8,116 nt of DNA from Moraxellaceae bacterium UBA2032 (GCA_002333125.1 DDBM01000026.1:1-8116), one strand, 5' to 3'. Shown: positions 1 through 7,680, numbered from the stretch's first letter. Notes: generated by a model not told the origin, from the letters alone. Numbers and translations are program-made.

Positions 1-871
1 TTTGTTCTGACCACGCAAATAACTCTAATAAAGACAGTGAATCGAGGCCATGACGCGCCTTAAAGTCATCTTCGGCACTTAATTGTGCATAACGATTCCA
101 CGGACAAATTAACTGGCAATCATCACACCCAAAAACCCGATTACCAATTAAGGGGCGCAACTCTGGAGCAATTATGCCTTTATGTTCAATGGTTAAATAA
201 GCAATACATAAACGTGCATCTAACTCATAAGGGGCAACAATGGCCTGTGTGGGGCAAACGGTAATACAGGCTTGGCACGAGCCACAATGATTACTCACGG
301 CTTGGTCGGCAATTAACGGCAAGTCAGTAAAAAGCTCACCCAAAAAAAAGAAAGACCCTGCTTGTTTGTTAATTAACATGGTGTTTTTGCCAATCCAGCC
401 CAAACCTGCTTGCTCGGCAATGGCGCGTTCAAGCACAGGCGCAGAGTCCACAAAAGCTCTATAACCCATGTGGCCAACTTCTTGACTGATTTTTTGAGCA
501 AATTTTTGCAAGCGTTTACGCAAGGTTTTATGATAGTCACGCCCTAACGCATAACGCGCAATCACGCCTTGCTGTGGGTAATGTGGCACCGAGCGTGGCG
601 CAGGCTTTTGCGTTAAATAATCCATACGCACACTAATAATCGCTTTGGTATTTGGCTCTAATAATTCTGGCTGCCAGCGTTTTGCACCATGTACCGCCAT
701 ATAATTTAAATCACCATGAAAGCCTTTATTAAGCCAATTTTGCAAATGTTGTCCGTGTTTGCCTAAATCAACACCGCTAATACCCACTTGCCCAAAACCA
801 AATTCGAGTCCCCATGTTTTAATTTTGGCACTTAGTTGGCTCATCTCATCATAATGGGGAATTTTTTGCAT
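1..871 (-). CDS. queG: Epoxyqueuosine reductase QueG, 3' end cut by window edge
   Basis: QueG reduces epoxyqueuosine to queuosine in tRNA, the last step of queuosine synthesis at wobble position 34, using cobalamin and two [4Fe-4S] clusters in the cytoplasm. The 290 visible codons are uninterrupted. The catalytic-acid motif VDSAPVLER is at residues 141-149 (D142), followed by GLGWIGKNT (156-164). The ferredoxin-like region has CGSCQACITVCP (C196, C199, C202, C206), C222 in LCIAYLTIE, and CDDCQLICPWN (C249, C252, C256), giving all eight expected cluster cysteines. The missing part is the C-terminal HEAT-like tRNA-binding domain; the family is usually about 350-390 residues. The first ATG is at 871. 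An in-frame ATG at residue 10 (844-842) aligns better with the usual N-terminus, and neither has a convincing Shine-Dalgarno. It is divergent from nnr, as in E. coli. Confidence 0.95.
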   Translation of the reverse strand, partial: MQKIPHYDEMSQLSAKIKTWGLEFGFGQVGISGVDLGKHGQHLQNWLNKGFHGDLNYMAVHGAKRWQPELLEPNTKAIISVRMDYLTQKPAPRSVPHYPQQGVIARYALGRDYHKTLRKRLQKFAQKISQEVGHMGYRAFVDSAPVLERAIAEQAGLGWIGKNTMLINKQAGSFFFLGELFTDLPLIADQAVSNHCGSCQACITVCPTQAIVAPYELDARLCIAYLTIEHKGIIAPELRPLIGNRVFGCDDCQLICPWNRYAQLSAEDDFKARHGLDSLSLLELFAWSEQ

Positions 872-896
872 ATTTTTTACAGTGTCTCGTTATACT
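866..896 (+). promoter_or_regulatory. Weak candidate promoter for the nnr operon
   Basis: A TTGCAT at 866-871 and TATACT at 891-896 form a sigma-70-like pair, but the spacer is 19 bp, longer than ideal. The -35 box would overlap the queG start codon. The nnr operon needs a promoter in or near this 62-bp gap, and this is the best candidate I can see. It would overlap the queG leader, so the two directions could interfere with each other. Confidence 0.25.
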
Positions 897-902
897 TGAT
901 TC

Positions 903-908
903 ATTATA
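903..908 (-). promoter_or_regulatory. Candidate -10 element for queG
   Basis: Read on the minus strand, this is a perfect TATAAT hexamer preceded by CGG, one base from the extended -10 form TGn. It would place the transcription start near 896 and give a leader of about 25 nt to the ATG at 871. The -35 position (about 925-931) reads TTCCTT or CTTCCT, a poor match, and lies in the nnr ribosome binding site. Location in the divergent gap supports the call; the assignment is inference. Confidence 0.4.
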
Positions 909-922
909 CCGTGGTCATTTAT

Positions 923-931
923 GGAAGGAAG
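923..931 (+). promoter_or_regulatory. Ribosome binding site of nnr
   Basis: The purine-rich GGAAGGAAG lies just upstream of the ATG at 934, with the AAGGA core ending 4 nt before it. This decides the start: an ATG at 921 is out of frame and overlaps the site. Confidence 0.65.
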
Positions 932-933
932 AT

Positions 934-2391
934 ATGTCGTATCCTATTTATACTAGTCAGCAAATACGTCAACTAGAGCAAGCCTTATTTGATTCAGGGA
1001 TAGTTAGCCATGAATTAATGTTTAAGGCAGGAAAAGCTGCTTTTTCGATACTGCAACAACAATGGCCACAAGCCAAAAAAATAGTCGTGTTATGTGGTGC
1101 AGGTAACAACGGTGGCGATGGTTATGTGGTGGCGTATTTAGCACAACAAGCAGGTTATTTGGTTGAAGTATTTTATACCGCGCCGCCCAAAACAACCGAT
1201 GCCCAAAAAATGATGCAGCAGACGCAAGACGCAGGTGTAACTATTGAGGCGTGGCATAATCACGATTTAAGGGCTGATGTGATTGTTGATGCCTTATTTG
1301 GTATAGGTTTAAGTGCGGCTATTACAGGTGTAGCCGAGCAAATGATAACTGCGGCCAATCAAAGTTGTGTGCCTATATTAGCTATTGATGTGCCGTCTGG
1401 CGTTAATGCCGATACAGGCACAGTACAAGGCGTTGCTATACAAGCACACACAACGGTGTGTTTTATTGCCTATAAATTGGGCTTGTTAACGGGCGATGGC
1501 AGTAGTTATGTAGGGCAAATTATTCTGCAAACATTAAATACAAGCCCTGAATTTTATACACTCCCAAATATAGTTAATTATTATCATAAAAATAAATTAA
1601 ACTTTGCTGCGCGTGCTAAAAATAGTCACAAAGGGGATTTTGGACATGTGTTAGTCATTGGGGGCGATGAAGGCATGGGCGGCGCGGCAATGATGGCAGC
1701 CGAGGCCGCTTTGCGTTCGGGTGCAGGGCGCGTGACGGTAGCCACTCACCCTAATCATGTTGCGCCTTTGTTGGCACGTTGCCCCGAAATTATGGTGCAA
1801 GGCGTGTTACACCCCGAACAGTTGCAACCGTTATTAGCCACCGCTACCGTGATTGTGATTGGTATGGGTTTAGGCCGACACGCATGGGGGCAGCGTTTAT
1901 GGTTAGCTGTGCAAGATTGTGAGCAACCCTTAATTGTAGATGCTGATGCCTTATATTGGTTGGCCAAGCAGCCTCACACCAACGCAAATTGGGTATTAAC
2001 ACCCCACGCAGGCGAGGCAGGGCGATTATTAAACACAAATAACCAATCTATACAGGCGCAACGCTTGGTGAGTGTGCAACAATTAGTTGCTACTTATGGC
2101 GGCATTGCTTTATTAAAGGGTGCAGGCTCTTTAGTGGCCAATAAAAACAGCGTTAATTTGTGTCCTTATGGTAACGCAGGCATGGCAACCGCAGGCATGG
2201 GCGATACACTAGCGGGTATAATGGCAGGTTTAACAGCACAGTTTGGTTTAAGTTTGCATACCGTGACTCAAGCGGTAGTGGCTCACGCTTTAGCAGGAGA
2301 TGCCGCCGCCCAAGCAGGTGAACGCGGTTTATTAGCCACTGATTTATTAACGCCATTACGTGCCCTGTTAAATAATAGAGAGACTCAGTAA
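934..2391 (+). CDS. nnr: Bifunctional NAD(P)H-hydrate epimerase / ADP-dependent dehydratase
   Basis: This cytoplasmic repair enzyme interconverts R and S epimers of hydrated NAD(P)H and dehydrates the S form back to NAD(P)H with ADP. The 485 residues match the fused YjeF form. The N-terminal epimerase half (about 1-215) has CGAGNNGGDGYV (54-65), VDALFGIG (118-125, D119 the likely catalytic acid) and IDVPSGV (151-157). The C-terminal ribokinase-like dehydratase half (about 225-485) has HKGDFGHVLVIGG (232-244), GAGRVTVAT (263-271), LTPHAGE (356-362 region), LKGAGSL (394-400) and GNAGMATAGMGDTLAG (413-428) with the expected catalytic D424. Both halves look intact. The stop codon TAA shares its last A with the tsaE start (TAATG), which indicates translational coupling. 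It appears to be the first gene of the operon, as in the E. coli yjeF-yjeE-amiB-mutL order. Confidence 0.96.
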   Translation: MSYPIYTSQQIRQLEQALFDSGIVSHELMFKAGKAAFSILQQQWPQAKKIVVLCGAGNNGGDGYVVAYLAQQAGYLVEVFYTAPPKTTDAQKMMQQTQDAGVTIEAWHNHDLRADVIVDALFGIGLSAAITGVAEQMITAANQSCVPILAIDVPSGVNADTGTVQGVAIQAHTTVCFIAYKLGLLTGDGSSYVGQIILQTLNTSPEFYTLPNIVNYYHKNKLNFAARAKNSHKGDFGHVLVIGGDEGMGGAAMMAAEAALRSGAGRVTVATHPNHVAPLLARCPEIMVQGVLHPEQLQPLLATATVIVIGMGLGRHAWGQRLWLAVQDCEQPLIVDADALYWLAKQPHTNANWVLTPHAGEAGRLLNTNNQSIQAQRLVSVQQLVATYGGIALLKGAGSLVANKNSVNLCPYGNAGMATAGMGDTLAGIMAGLTAQFGLSLHTVTQAVVAHALAGDAAAQAGERGLLATDLLTPLRALLNNRETQ

Positions 2392-2846
2392 TGACTCAGC
2401 AATACTTTATTGATAACGAACAGCAACAATTAGCCTTTGGGGCTAAGTTAGCCAAAGCAGTCAGTCAAGGCATGGTTATTTATTTGGAAGGCGACTTAGG
2501 CGCAGGAAAAACCACCTTAACCAGAGGCTTTTTGCAGGGCTTAGGCTACAAAGGCAATGTCAAAAGTCCGACTTATACTCTAGTAGAAAACTACGAATTT
2601 GAATCGCTCATGGTGTATCATTTTGATTTGTACCGTTTGCAAGACCCAGAAGAGTTAGAGCTATTGGGTATACGCGATTATTTTAATGCCCAAAGTATTG
2701 TGTTGGTCGAATGGCCAAGTAAAGGTCAACCGCTACTTGCAACACCTGATTTGTCTATCAATATTGAGGTTTTGGCACAAGGTCGTGCTGTAGGCTTGAC
2801 GGCACATAGTGCAAAAGGCCATGTAGTGCTTGAGGCAATAGCCTAA
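2391..2846 (+). CDS. tsaE: tRNA t6A biosynthesis ATPase TsaE
   Basis: TsaE is the P-loop ATPase that works with TsaB and TsaD to transfer threonylcarbamoyl to A37 of ANN-decoding tRNAs. At 151 residues it has the usual family length. The Walker A motif GDLGAGKTT is at 34-42 (K40), the SPTYTLVENY segment at 59-68, HFDLYRL at 77-83 with the Mg-binding D79, and the VEWP motif at 106-109 (E107, W108). The start ATG overlaps the nnr stop by one base. A purine stretch AGAGAGA at 2377-2383 lies 7 nt upstream and can serve as ribosome binding site. tsaE between nnr and amiB is a widely conserved gammaproteobacterial order. Nothing is missing or unusual. Confidence 0.97.
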   Translation: MTQQYFIDNEQQQLAFGAKLAKAVSQGMVIYLEGDLGAGKTTLTRGFLQGLGYKGNVKSPTYTLVENYEFESLMVYHFDLYRLQDPEELELLGIRDYFNAQSIVLVEWPSKGQPLLATPDLSINIEVLAQGRAVGLTAHSAKGHVVLEAIA

Positions 2847-2892
2847 ATTATTAGTATTTCGTCCTTTATATTTCTTGTAGTTAATCGTGTTT
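2847..2892 (+). other. tsaE-amiB intergenic gap, AT-rich, no clear element
   Basis: This is the widest gap (46 bp) inside the operon. A TATATT at 2867-2872 resembles a -10 box, but the sequence 17-18 bp upstream (TAAATT / CTAAAT) is not a credible -35. There is no inverted repeat that would form a terminator and no purine-rich ribosome binding site before amiB. An internal promoter is possible but unsupported. Confidence 0.4.
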
Positions 2893-4812
2893 ATGAAAAA
2901 ATTTGTTAAGTCTTTGGTGTTTAGTTTAGGTTTGAGTATTGCGGCTGTTAATACGTGGGCGGCTTCTATTACGGCTGTGCGTTCTTGGCGCGCGCCTGAT
3001 AATACCCGTATCGTGCTAGATTTATCGGAGCAAGTGTTATATCGACAAGTTAATACCAATAATAGTAAACAAATTATCATCGAGTTAGATAACACTGATA
3101 CCGCCGTTTCAACCTTAAGCCTGCCTAGCCGTATTGGTTTGGTTCAAAATGTATTGTTAGAAAGTATGGGTAGTAAACAGCGTTTAATTATTAATTTAAG
3201 TGATGAAGTTAAGCCTAAAGTGTTTATGTTGGCAGCTAACGAAAAATTGAGTCCGCGTTTAGTGATTGATTTATACGATAAAGTTGTGATGCAAGCCGTG
3301 AGTACGCCTGTGTTAGATGATGACTCTTCAAATCAAAGTAATAATGATGGCCGACCTATTATTGTGGTGGTCGATGCAGGGCATGGTGGCGAAGACTCAG
3401 GCGCGATTGGTGCAACAGGAAACTATGAAAAACACGTTACTTTAGCCATTGCTAAAAAATTGGTGGCGATTTTTCGTAAAGAAGAGGGCTTTAAAGCCTA
3501 TTTAACGCGTGATGGTGATTATTTTATTCCTTTGGTAGAGCGGCGCAAAATTGCACGTAATCGTTATAAAGCCGATATTTTTATTAGTGTACATGCCGAT
3601 GCCGCGTTGTCGCCTTTGGCTAAAGGTGCATCGGTGTTTGCCTTGTCACGTAAAGGTGGTAATGCTGCCACATCACGTTTTGCTCAGGCAATGGCAGACC
3701 GCGAAAACAAATCTGACTTAATTGGTGGTGTAGATAGTACTAGTATAAGTAAAGACAGCCAGTTAACTAATATTTTGGCAGATATGGTGGTAGAAGGCTC
3801 GATGGCTCATGGTTTAAACATGGGGGCATTAATTTTAAAAGAGTTAGGTGGCTTAACCAAGTTACATTCTAGGCATGTTGAACAAGCAGGTTTTGCGGTA
3901 CTTAAAGAAGCGGGCATGATTTCGGTATTGGTCGAAACGGGTTTTATTACCAGTCCTGACGAAGAAAAAAATCTCACGGATAATGATTATCAGCAAAAAA
4001 TGGCACAAACCATTTTTGATGGGGTACATAGTTTTGCTAGCAGCTATCCTATTCCTAAAAGTTATTTTGCATGGAGCAAAGAGCAGCGCACGAGCAAACA
4101 AAAAAAACGTGCTTTAGCAGAAGTAGGTGCACCGCCGCCTAAAGTGGTAAATGCCGCCGAAAAACTAATTGATAAACCTATCGAAAAACCAATTGAGAAG
4201 CCTGTTGCAGTTAGCTTTAAACCCGATAATGTGGCGTTAATTGCTTCTTTTGCTCAAAACAAGTCACCAACCGTTGTTAATACTAAGCCCGAAGTAGCTG
4301 TAGTTAAAGCCGAGCCTTTACCTCCTAAAACAGTGCCAACGGTAAAAGCGACTTTGCCAACCTCTTTAGATGATTTTATGGCAGATGCTAATGCCGTCAA
4401 AAAAGCTCCGCCAGTTACACCAAAATCAGCACCAAAAATCGTTGCGCCAGTTGTTAAAACTAAAACCACAGAGGCTATGCCTAGCACTTATACCGTTAAA
4501 AAAGGCGATACCTTAAGTGCGATTAGTGTGCGTTATCAATTAAATCCAGACGATGTTAAAAAGTGGAATAATTTAAGCTCAGATAACGTCATGTTAGGCC
4601 AAACGCTAACATTAAAAGAACCTGTATTGGTTGCTAAAGTGCAAACACCGCCACCAACCCAAAAGCTAATTAGCCACAAAGTTAAATCAGGTGATAGTTT
4701 GTCGGCGATTGCGGTAAAATATGGCGTATCGATGCAAGCACTACGTGATGCAAATCATCTCAAGGACGATAATGTGTTGTTAGATACCACGTTAAAGATT
4801 CCTAAACCATGA
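2893..4812 (+). CDS. amiB: N-acetylmuramoyl-L-alanine amidase AmiB with AMIN and two LysM domains
   Basis: This exported zinc amidase cleaves the amide bond between N-acetylmuramate and L-alanine, splitting septal peptidoglycan during division. With the ATG at 2893 it has 639 residues. The start MKK plus a hydrophobic stretch to about residue 23 (NTWA/AS) is a signal peptide. The AMIN septum-targeting domain spans about 25-130. The Amidase_3 domain spans about 156-388: zinc ligands H164 in DAGHGG, E179 in NYEKH and H234 in ISVHAD, and catalytic E348 in LVETGF. The segment about 255-320, with [10 protein letters not shown], matches the autoinhibitory insert of AmiB/AmiC enzymes, so activation by an EnvC/NlpD-type LytM protein is expected. 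A Pro/Lys-rich linker (about 390-530) precedes LysM domains at about 533-575 and 594-637. E. coli AmiB is about 445 residues, so linker and tandem LysM make this one long. A GTG at 2887 is an alternative start; neither has a clear Shine-Dalgarno. It overlaps mutL by 4 bp. Confidence 0.95.
   Translation: MKKFVKSLVFSLGLSIAAVNTWAASITAVRSWRAPDNTRIVLDLSEQVLYRQVNTNNSKQIIIELDNTDTAVSTLSLPSRIGLVQNVLLESMGSKQRLIINLSDEVKPKVFMLAANEKLSPRLVIDLYDKVVMQAVSTPVLDDDSSNQSNNDGRPIIVVVDAGHGGEDSGAIGATGNYEKHVTLAIAKKLVAIFRKEEGFKAYLTRDGDYFIPLVERRKIARNRYKADIFISVHADAALSPLAKGASVFALSRKGGNAATSRFAQAMADRENKSDLIGGVDSTSISKDSQLTNILADMVVEGSMAHGLNMGALILKELGGLTKLHSRHVEQAGFAVLKEAGMISVLVETGFITSPDEEKNLTDNDYQQKMAQTIFDGVHSFASSYPIPKSYFAWSKEQRTSKQKKRALAEVGAPPPKVVNAAEKLIDKPIEKPIEKPVAVSFKPDNVALIASFAQNKSPTVVNTKPEVAVVKAEPLPPKTVPTVKATLPTSLDDFMADANAVKKAPPVTPKSAPKIVAPVVKTKTTEAMPSTYTVKKGDTLSAISVRYQLNPDDVKKWNNLSSDNVMLGQTLTLKEPVLVAKVQTPPPTQKLISHKVKSGDSLSAIAVKYGVSMQALRDANHLKDDNVLLDTTLKIPKP
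4100..4107 (+). repeat. A8 homopolymer tract in amiB
   Basis: Eight consecutive A fall in codons 403-405 (CAA AAA AAA), just after the amidase domain and before the linker. The in-frame A AAA AAA heptamer is a slippery pattern. A -1 shift, or an extra A, leads to a TAA at 4140-4142 and a product of about 416 residues without LysM. Loss of one A gives a TAG within a few codons. Whether slippage occurs cannot be told from sequence. Confidence 0.6.
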
Positions 4813-6629
4813 TAAAACGCATTCAATTATTAGACACTCAATTAGCTAATCAAATTGCTGCAGGTGAGGTTGTTGAACGTCCTGCCTCAGTGGTTAAAGA
4901 GTTGCTCGAAAATGCCATTGATTCGGGTGCAACACAAATAGATATTACCATTGAAGAAGGTGGCATTAGGCTGTTGCAAGTGCGAGACAACGGTAGTGGT
5001 ATTTATCCTGATGATTTGCCTTTAGCCTTAGCACGTCATGCCACCAGTAAAATACGTGGTTTAGATGACTTAGATGCAGTGGCTAGTTTGGGTTTTAGAG
5101 GTGAGGCATTGGCTTCTATTGCGTCGGTGTCTAGGTTAAGTTTAACGTCAAGCCACACCCAGGCAGGCATGGGCTGGTGTGTACAGAGTGAAGGCCGTGA
5201 TATGAACGCCACGGTGACACCCGCAAGTCACCCTCAAGGCACAACCGTTACTGTGCGTGATATTTTTTTTAACACCCCTGCGCGTCGTAAATTTTTAAAG
5301 TCTGCAGCTACCGAATTTGGCCATATAGAAGAAGTCGTTAAACGCCTGAGTTTGGTGAATTTTGAAGTGGGTTTTCAGTTACAACACAATGGTAGTAAGC
5401 GTTGGCATTTTAAACCTGCCTTTAATGATGCCGATAAATTACGCCGTGTTAGTACCTTGTGTGGCCAAAGTTTTTTAGAAGCAGCGATTCCTATTGATGT
5501 AGAAGTGACAGGTTTACAGCTTTACGGTTGGTTGGGCAGCCCTAGCATGGCGCGTGGTCAAGCCGATATGCAGTATTTTTATGTCAATGGGCGCGTGGTG
5601 CGTGACAAAGTGGTGAGCCATGCCATTCGCACGGCGTATCGTGATGTATTAGCACCTAATCGTCATCCTGCCTTTGTGTTGTTTTTAGAGTTAGACCCTT
5701 CCTCTGTCGATGTGAATGTTCATCCCACTAAGCATGAAGTAAGATTTAGAGAGCAACGATGGGTGCATGAGTTTTTAGCGCGTTCGATTCATAAAGGCTT
5801 AGCAGAGCTTAAAACAGAACAGTCAATAAGCCTACCTCAAACAGAGGTTACGCCACAAAGTTATCCGTTAAGTCAACAAAATCCCTTAGTGTTACCCTCT
5901 AATCAAGGGGCTTCTAGTTATTCATCTAATTTTTCTCGTCCAAATTATCAGCAGGGCATAACTCAAGAAGCCTTAGCTGAGTATTTGTCACCACTGCGTG
6001 AAACCTTGCCTACGCCCACGATGCCAACGGTGGCTACACCTGATATTCCGCCCTTAGGTTATGCATTAGCGCAATTACATGGCATTTATGTGTTGGCACA
6101 AAATACCCAAGGTTTAATTGTGGTTGATATGCACGCCGCCCATGAACGCTTGATGTATGAACGCCTCAAAGGTGCATGGCAAGTGGGGCGTTTAGCCTCG
6201 CAGCCTTTATTATTAGCACAAACGGTCGCAGTAAGTCGTGGTGAGGCCGAGTTAGCCGAGCAAGCCAAAACATGGTTTGCGCAATTAGGCTTTGATATAG
6301 ACCGTTTAGGTGAAGAAGCGGTGGCGGTACGTGCTATTCCTGCCTTATTACACAAAGCCGATTTGTCGGCTTTAGTACGTGATGTCTTGGCTGACTTTAA
6401 AGTACATGGCCAATCGCAGCGTATTGAAGAAGCGATTAATGACTTGTTTTCGAGTATGGCGTGTCATGGCGCAGTTCGTGCCAATCGAGCATTGTCTTTA
6501 CCCGAAATGAATGCCTTATTACGTGAAATGGAAAGCACCGAATTTAGCAGTCAATGTAATCATGGCCGTCCTACATGGAAACAATTTAGTTTGGCTGATC
6601 TAGATAAGTTATTTTGGCGAGGACGTTAA
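4809..6629 (+). CDS. mutL: DNA mismatch repair protein MutL, endonuclease type
   Basis: MutL couples mismatch recognition by MutS to strand removal. The 606 residues contain the N-terminal GHKL ATPase: [20 protein letters not shown] (11-30), catalytic E31 and N35 in ELLEN, RDNGSG (59-64), ARHATSK (75-81), GFRGEA (95-100) and [10 protein letters not shown] (153-162). The transducer domain has FYVNGR (257-262) and [13 protein letters not shown] (301-313). A Ser/Pro/Gln-rich linker (about 335-415) leads to the dimerization domain. That domain carries [12 protein letters not shown] (440-451), a form of the DQHA(X)2E(X)4E metal site, plus ACHGAVRAN (551-559), CNHGRPTW (583-590) and a terminal FWR (602-604). 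These are the motifs of nicking MutL proteins and are absent from E. coli MutL. QPLLLA (465-470) sits where the beta-clamp-binding motif lies in such proteins. The ATG overlaps the amiB stop (ATGA) and has no strong Shine-Dalgarno, so coupled translation is likely. Confidence 0.97.
   Translation: MIKRIQLLDTQLANQIAAGEVVERPASVVKELLENAIDSGATQIDITIEEGGIRLLQVRDNGSGIYPDDLPLALARHATSKIRGLDDLDAVASLGFRGEALASIASVSRLSLTSSHTQAGMGWCVQSEGRDMNATVTPASHPQGTTVTVRDIFFNTPARRKFLKSAATEFGHIEEVVKRLSLVNFEVGFQLQHNGSKRWHFKPAFNDADKLRRVSTLCGQSFLEAAIPIDVEVTGLQLYGWLGSPSMARGQADMQYFYVNGRVVRDKVVSHAIRTAYRDVLAPNRHPAFVLFLELDPSSVDVNVHPTKHEVRFREQRWVHEFLARSIHKGLAELKTEQSISLPQTEVTPQSYPLSQQNPLVLPSNQGASSYSSNFSRPNYQQGITQEALAEYLSPLRETLPTPTMPTVATPDIPPLGYALAQLHGIYVLAQNTQGLIVVDMHAAHERLMYERLKGAWQVGRLASQPLLLAQTVAVSRGEAELAEQAKTWFAQLGFDIDRLGEEAVAVRAIPALLHKADLSALVRDVLADFKVHGQSQRIEEAINDLFSSMACHGAVRANRALSLPEMNALLREMESTEFSSQCNHGRPTWKQFSLADLDKLFWRGR
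5263..5270 (+). repeat. T8 homopolymer tract in mutL
   Basis: Eight consecutive T encode most of I-F-F (residues 152-154) just before the NTPARRKF motif of the ATPase domain. Gain of one T creates a TAA directly after the tract. Loss of one T leads to a TAA about ten codons later. Either slip would leave a truncated, inactive MutL, so the tract is a possible mutator hot spot. Confidence 0.6.
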
Positions 6630-6634
6630 GCCCT

Positions 6635-6979
6635 ATGCAAGCAATTTTTATTTTATTGTTGTTTCAGTTAGCGGGTGAAGTTGTGGTGCGTAGTAGCCAT
6701 TTACCCTTATCGGGCGGTATTATGGGCATGATATTACTGTTTGTGTTTTTGCTCGTTCATGGCCGTGTCCCCGAAAGTCTTTCGTTTTTTAGCTCTAAAT
6801 TTTTGCAGCATTTAGCACTATATTTATTACCTGTGTCAGCTGGAGTGATTACCTTAGTGCCTTTATTTAAAAAGGAAGGCATCTTAATTATGGTGGTCAT
6901 GGTGTTATCAACCGTGATTCCTTTAGTTGTGTGTGCATGGTGCTTAGATAAGTTGCTGAGCAAAAAGAGATTAGGTTAA
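6635..6979 (+). CDS. LrgA/CidA-family small membrane protein
   Basis: This 114-residue protein is almost wholly hydrophobic, with four likely membrane segments at about 2-17, 24-42, 57-77 and 82-104. LPLSGGIMGMILL (23-35) corresponds to the family signature usually read as PxPGxxxGM, here with Ser in place of the second Pro. LLPVSAGVITL (64-74) matches the conserved third-segment motif. CidA/LrgA proteins were described as holin-like regulators of murein hydrolase activity, and some LrgAB-type pairs (PftAB in Bacillus) take up pyruvate. Which role applies here is unknown. I chose the ATG at 6635, 5 bp after the mutL stop, with GAGGA at 6619-6623 upstream. A TTG at 6614 would overlap mutL and include the ribosome binding site. 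The stop shares a base with the lrgB-like start, so the two are probably co-translated. Confidence 0.85.
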   Translation: MQAIFILLLFQLAGEVVVRSSHLPLSGGIMGMILLFVFLLVHGRVPESLSFFSSKFLQHLALYLLPVSAGVITLVPLFKKEGILIMVVMVLSTVIPLVVCAWCLDKLLSKKRLG

Positions 6980-7671
6980 TGAGCAATATTCTTAGTACAC
7001 CCTTAGTATGGATGGTACTCACGCTCAGTGCATACGAAGCAGGTTTTTGGCTGCATAAAAAACTTAAAGAACCCGTATTTATTCCTCCCATGTTATTGTC
7101 TTTGATAATTTTAATTGGTGTGTTACTCGCGGCAGATGTGAATTATCAACAATATTTTGAAGGCAATGCCTTTATACATTTTTTATTAGGTACATCAACT
7201 GTGGCCTTAGCTGTGCCCTTGTATCAATCTTTGTCGCGTCTTAAAGCCGCAGCTGTGCCGTTAATGTTGGTTTTAGTGTTAGGTTCGTTGTTGGGGGCAG
7301 GCGTGGCCTTGGCTTTAGCGCATTTTTCGGGATTGTCTCATGGCAGTGTTTTGGCTTTTGCCACACGTGCAGTGACAACACCTATGGCTTTAGGTATTGC
7401 TGAGAAAATTCATGCGCCGTTAGCGTTAGCATCAGCCATTGTCATTGTGTCGGGTTTAATAGGGGCGATGGTCGCTGAGCCATTACTAAAATTTGTACGT
7501 CATGATATCGCCAAAGGTTTTGCCTTAGGTTTGGCCGCACACGGGGTAGGCACAGCAAGAGCCTTGCAAATTAGCCCAACCGCAGGCGCATTTGCCGCTT
7601 TAGGCATGAGCTTAAATGGTATTTTAACGGCCTTATGGTTGCCTATTATAGTAAAATGGACGTTTTCTTGA
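6979..7671 (+). CDS. LrgB/CidB-family membrane protein
   Basis: The 230-residue polytopic membrane protein is of typical LrgB length and is the expected partner of the LrgA-like protein before it. Family motifs are GTSTVALAVPLYQ (71-83), AVTTPMALGIAEKI (131-144), an SGLIGAMVAEPLL segment (158-170), and KGFALGLAAHGVGTARA (179-195), the hallmark of the family. The common PKSVTTP form reads TRAVTTP here, so this is a divergent member. Several hydrophobic stretches (about 8-24, 36-52, 67-82, 93-115, 145-168, 205-226) suggest at least six membrane spans. Family members have been linked to control of autolysis, to pyruvate uptake (PftB) and, in plants, to glycolate/glycerate export (PLGG1). The start is fixed by the TAATG overlap, with AGG at 6973-6975 close upstream. 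It is the last gene of the apparent operon, and no clear terminator follows. Confidence 0.9.
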   Translation: MSNILSTPLVWMVLTLSAYEAGFWLHKKLKEPVFIPPMLLSLIILIGVLLAADVNYQQYFEGNAFIHFLLGTSTVALAVPLYQSLSRLKAAAVPLMLVLVLGSLLGAGVALALAHFSGLSHGSVLAFATRAVTTPMALGIAEKIHAPLALASAIVIVSGLIGAMVAEPLLKFVRHDIAKGFALGLAAHGVGTARALQISPTAGAFAALGMSLNGILTALWLPIIVKWTFS

Positions 7672-7680
7672 TGCTATACT
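7672..7680 (+). promoter_or_regulatory. Extended -10-like promoter element before the Uma2 gene
   Basis: TGCTATACT fits the extended -10 form TGnTATAaT with one mismatch. It starts directly after the lrgB-like stop codon. No good -35 lies 17 bp upstream (TAAAAT), which extended -10 promoters can tolerate. Transcription would start near 7687, giving a leader of about 30 nt. This would let the Uma2 gene be expressed apart from the operon. Confidence 0.4.

Noticed and set aside
342..349. A8 run (T8 on the coding strand) in queG
   Set aside because: It encodes FFL between well-conserved QueG motifs and the frame is intact; no useful alternative product is apparent, so I treat it as composition.
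2176..2200. Direct repeat of CGCAGGCATGG inside nnr
   Set aside because: It encodes the conserved GNAGMATAGMGD active-site motif, whose repeated Ala-Gly-Met causes the repeat.
2887..2892. GTG start for amiB two codons upstream of the ATG
   Set aside because: The ATG gives a standard MKK signal peptide start; the GTG has no better ribosome binding site.
2733..3095. Open frame of 120 codons on the minus strand across the tsaE-amiB junction
   Set aside because: It lies antisense to the TsaE C-terminus and the AmiB signal/AMIN region, both clearly coding; its translation has no recognisable motif and no ribosome binding site.
6614..6634. TTG start for the lrgA-like gene overlapping the mutL end
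   Set aside because: It would place the GAGGA site inside the coding region, and adds residues (MARTLSP) not needed by the family; the ATG at 6635 fits better.
6897..7091. Minus-strand frame of 64 codons across the lrgA/lrgB overlap
   Set aside because: Antisense to two family-supported genes; composition is that of a shadow frame, with no motif.
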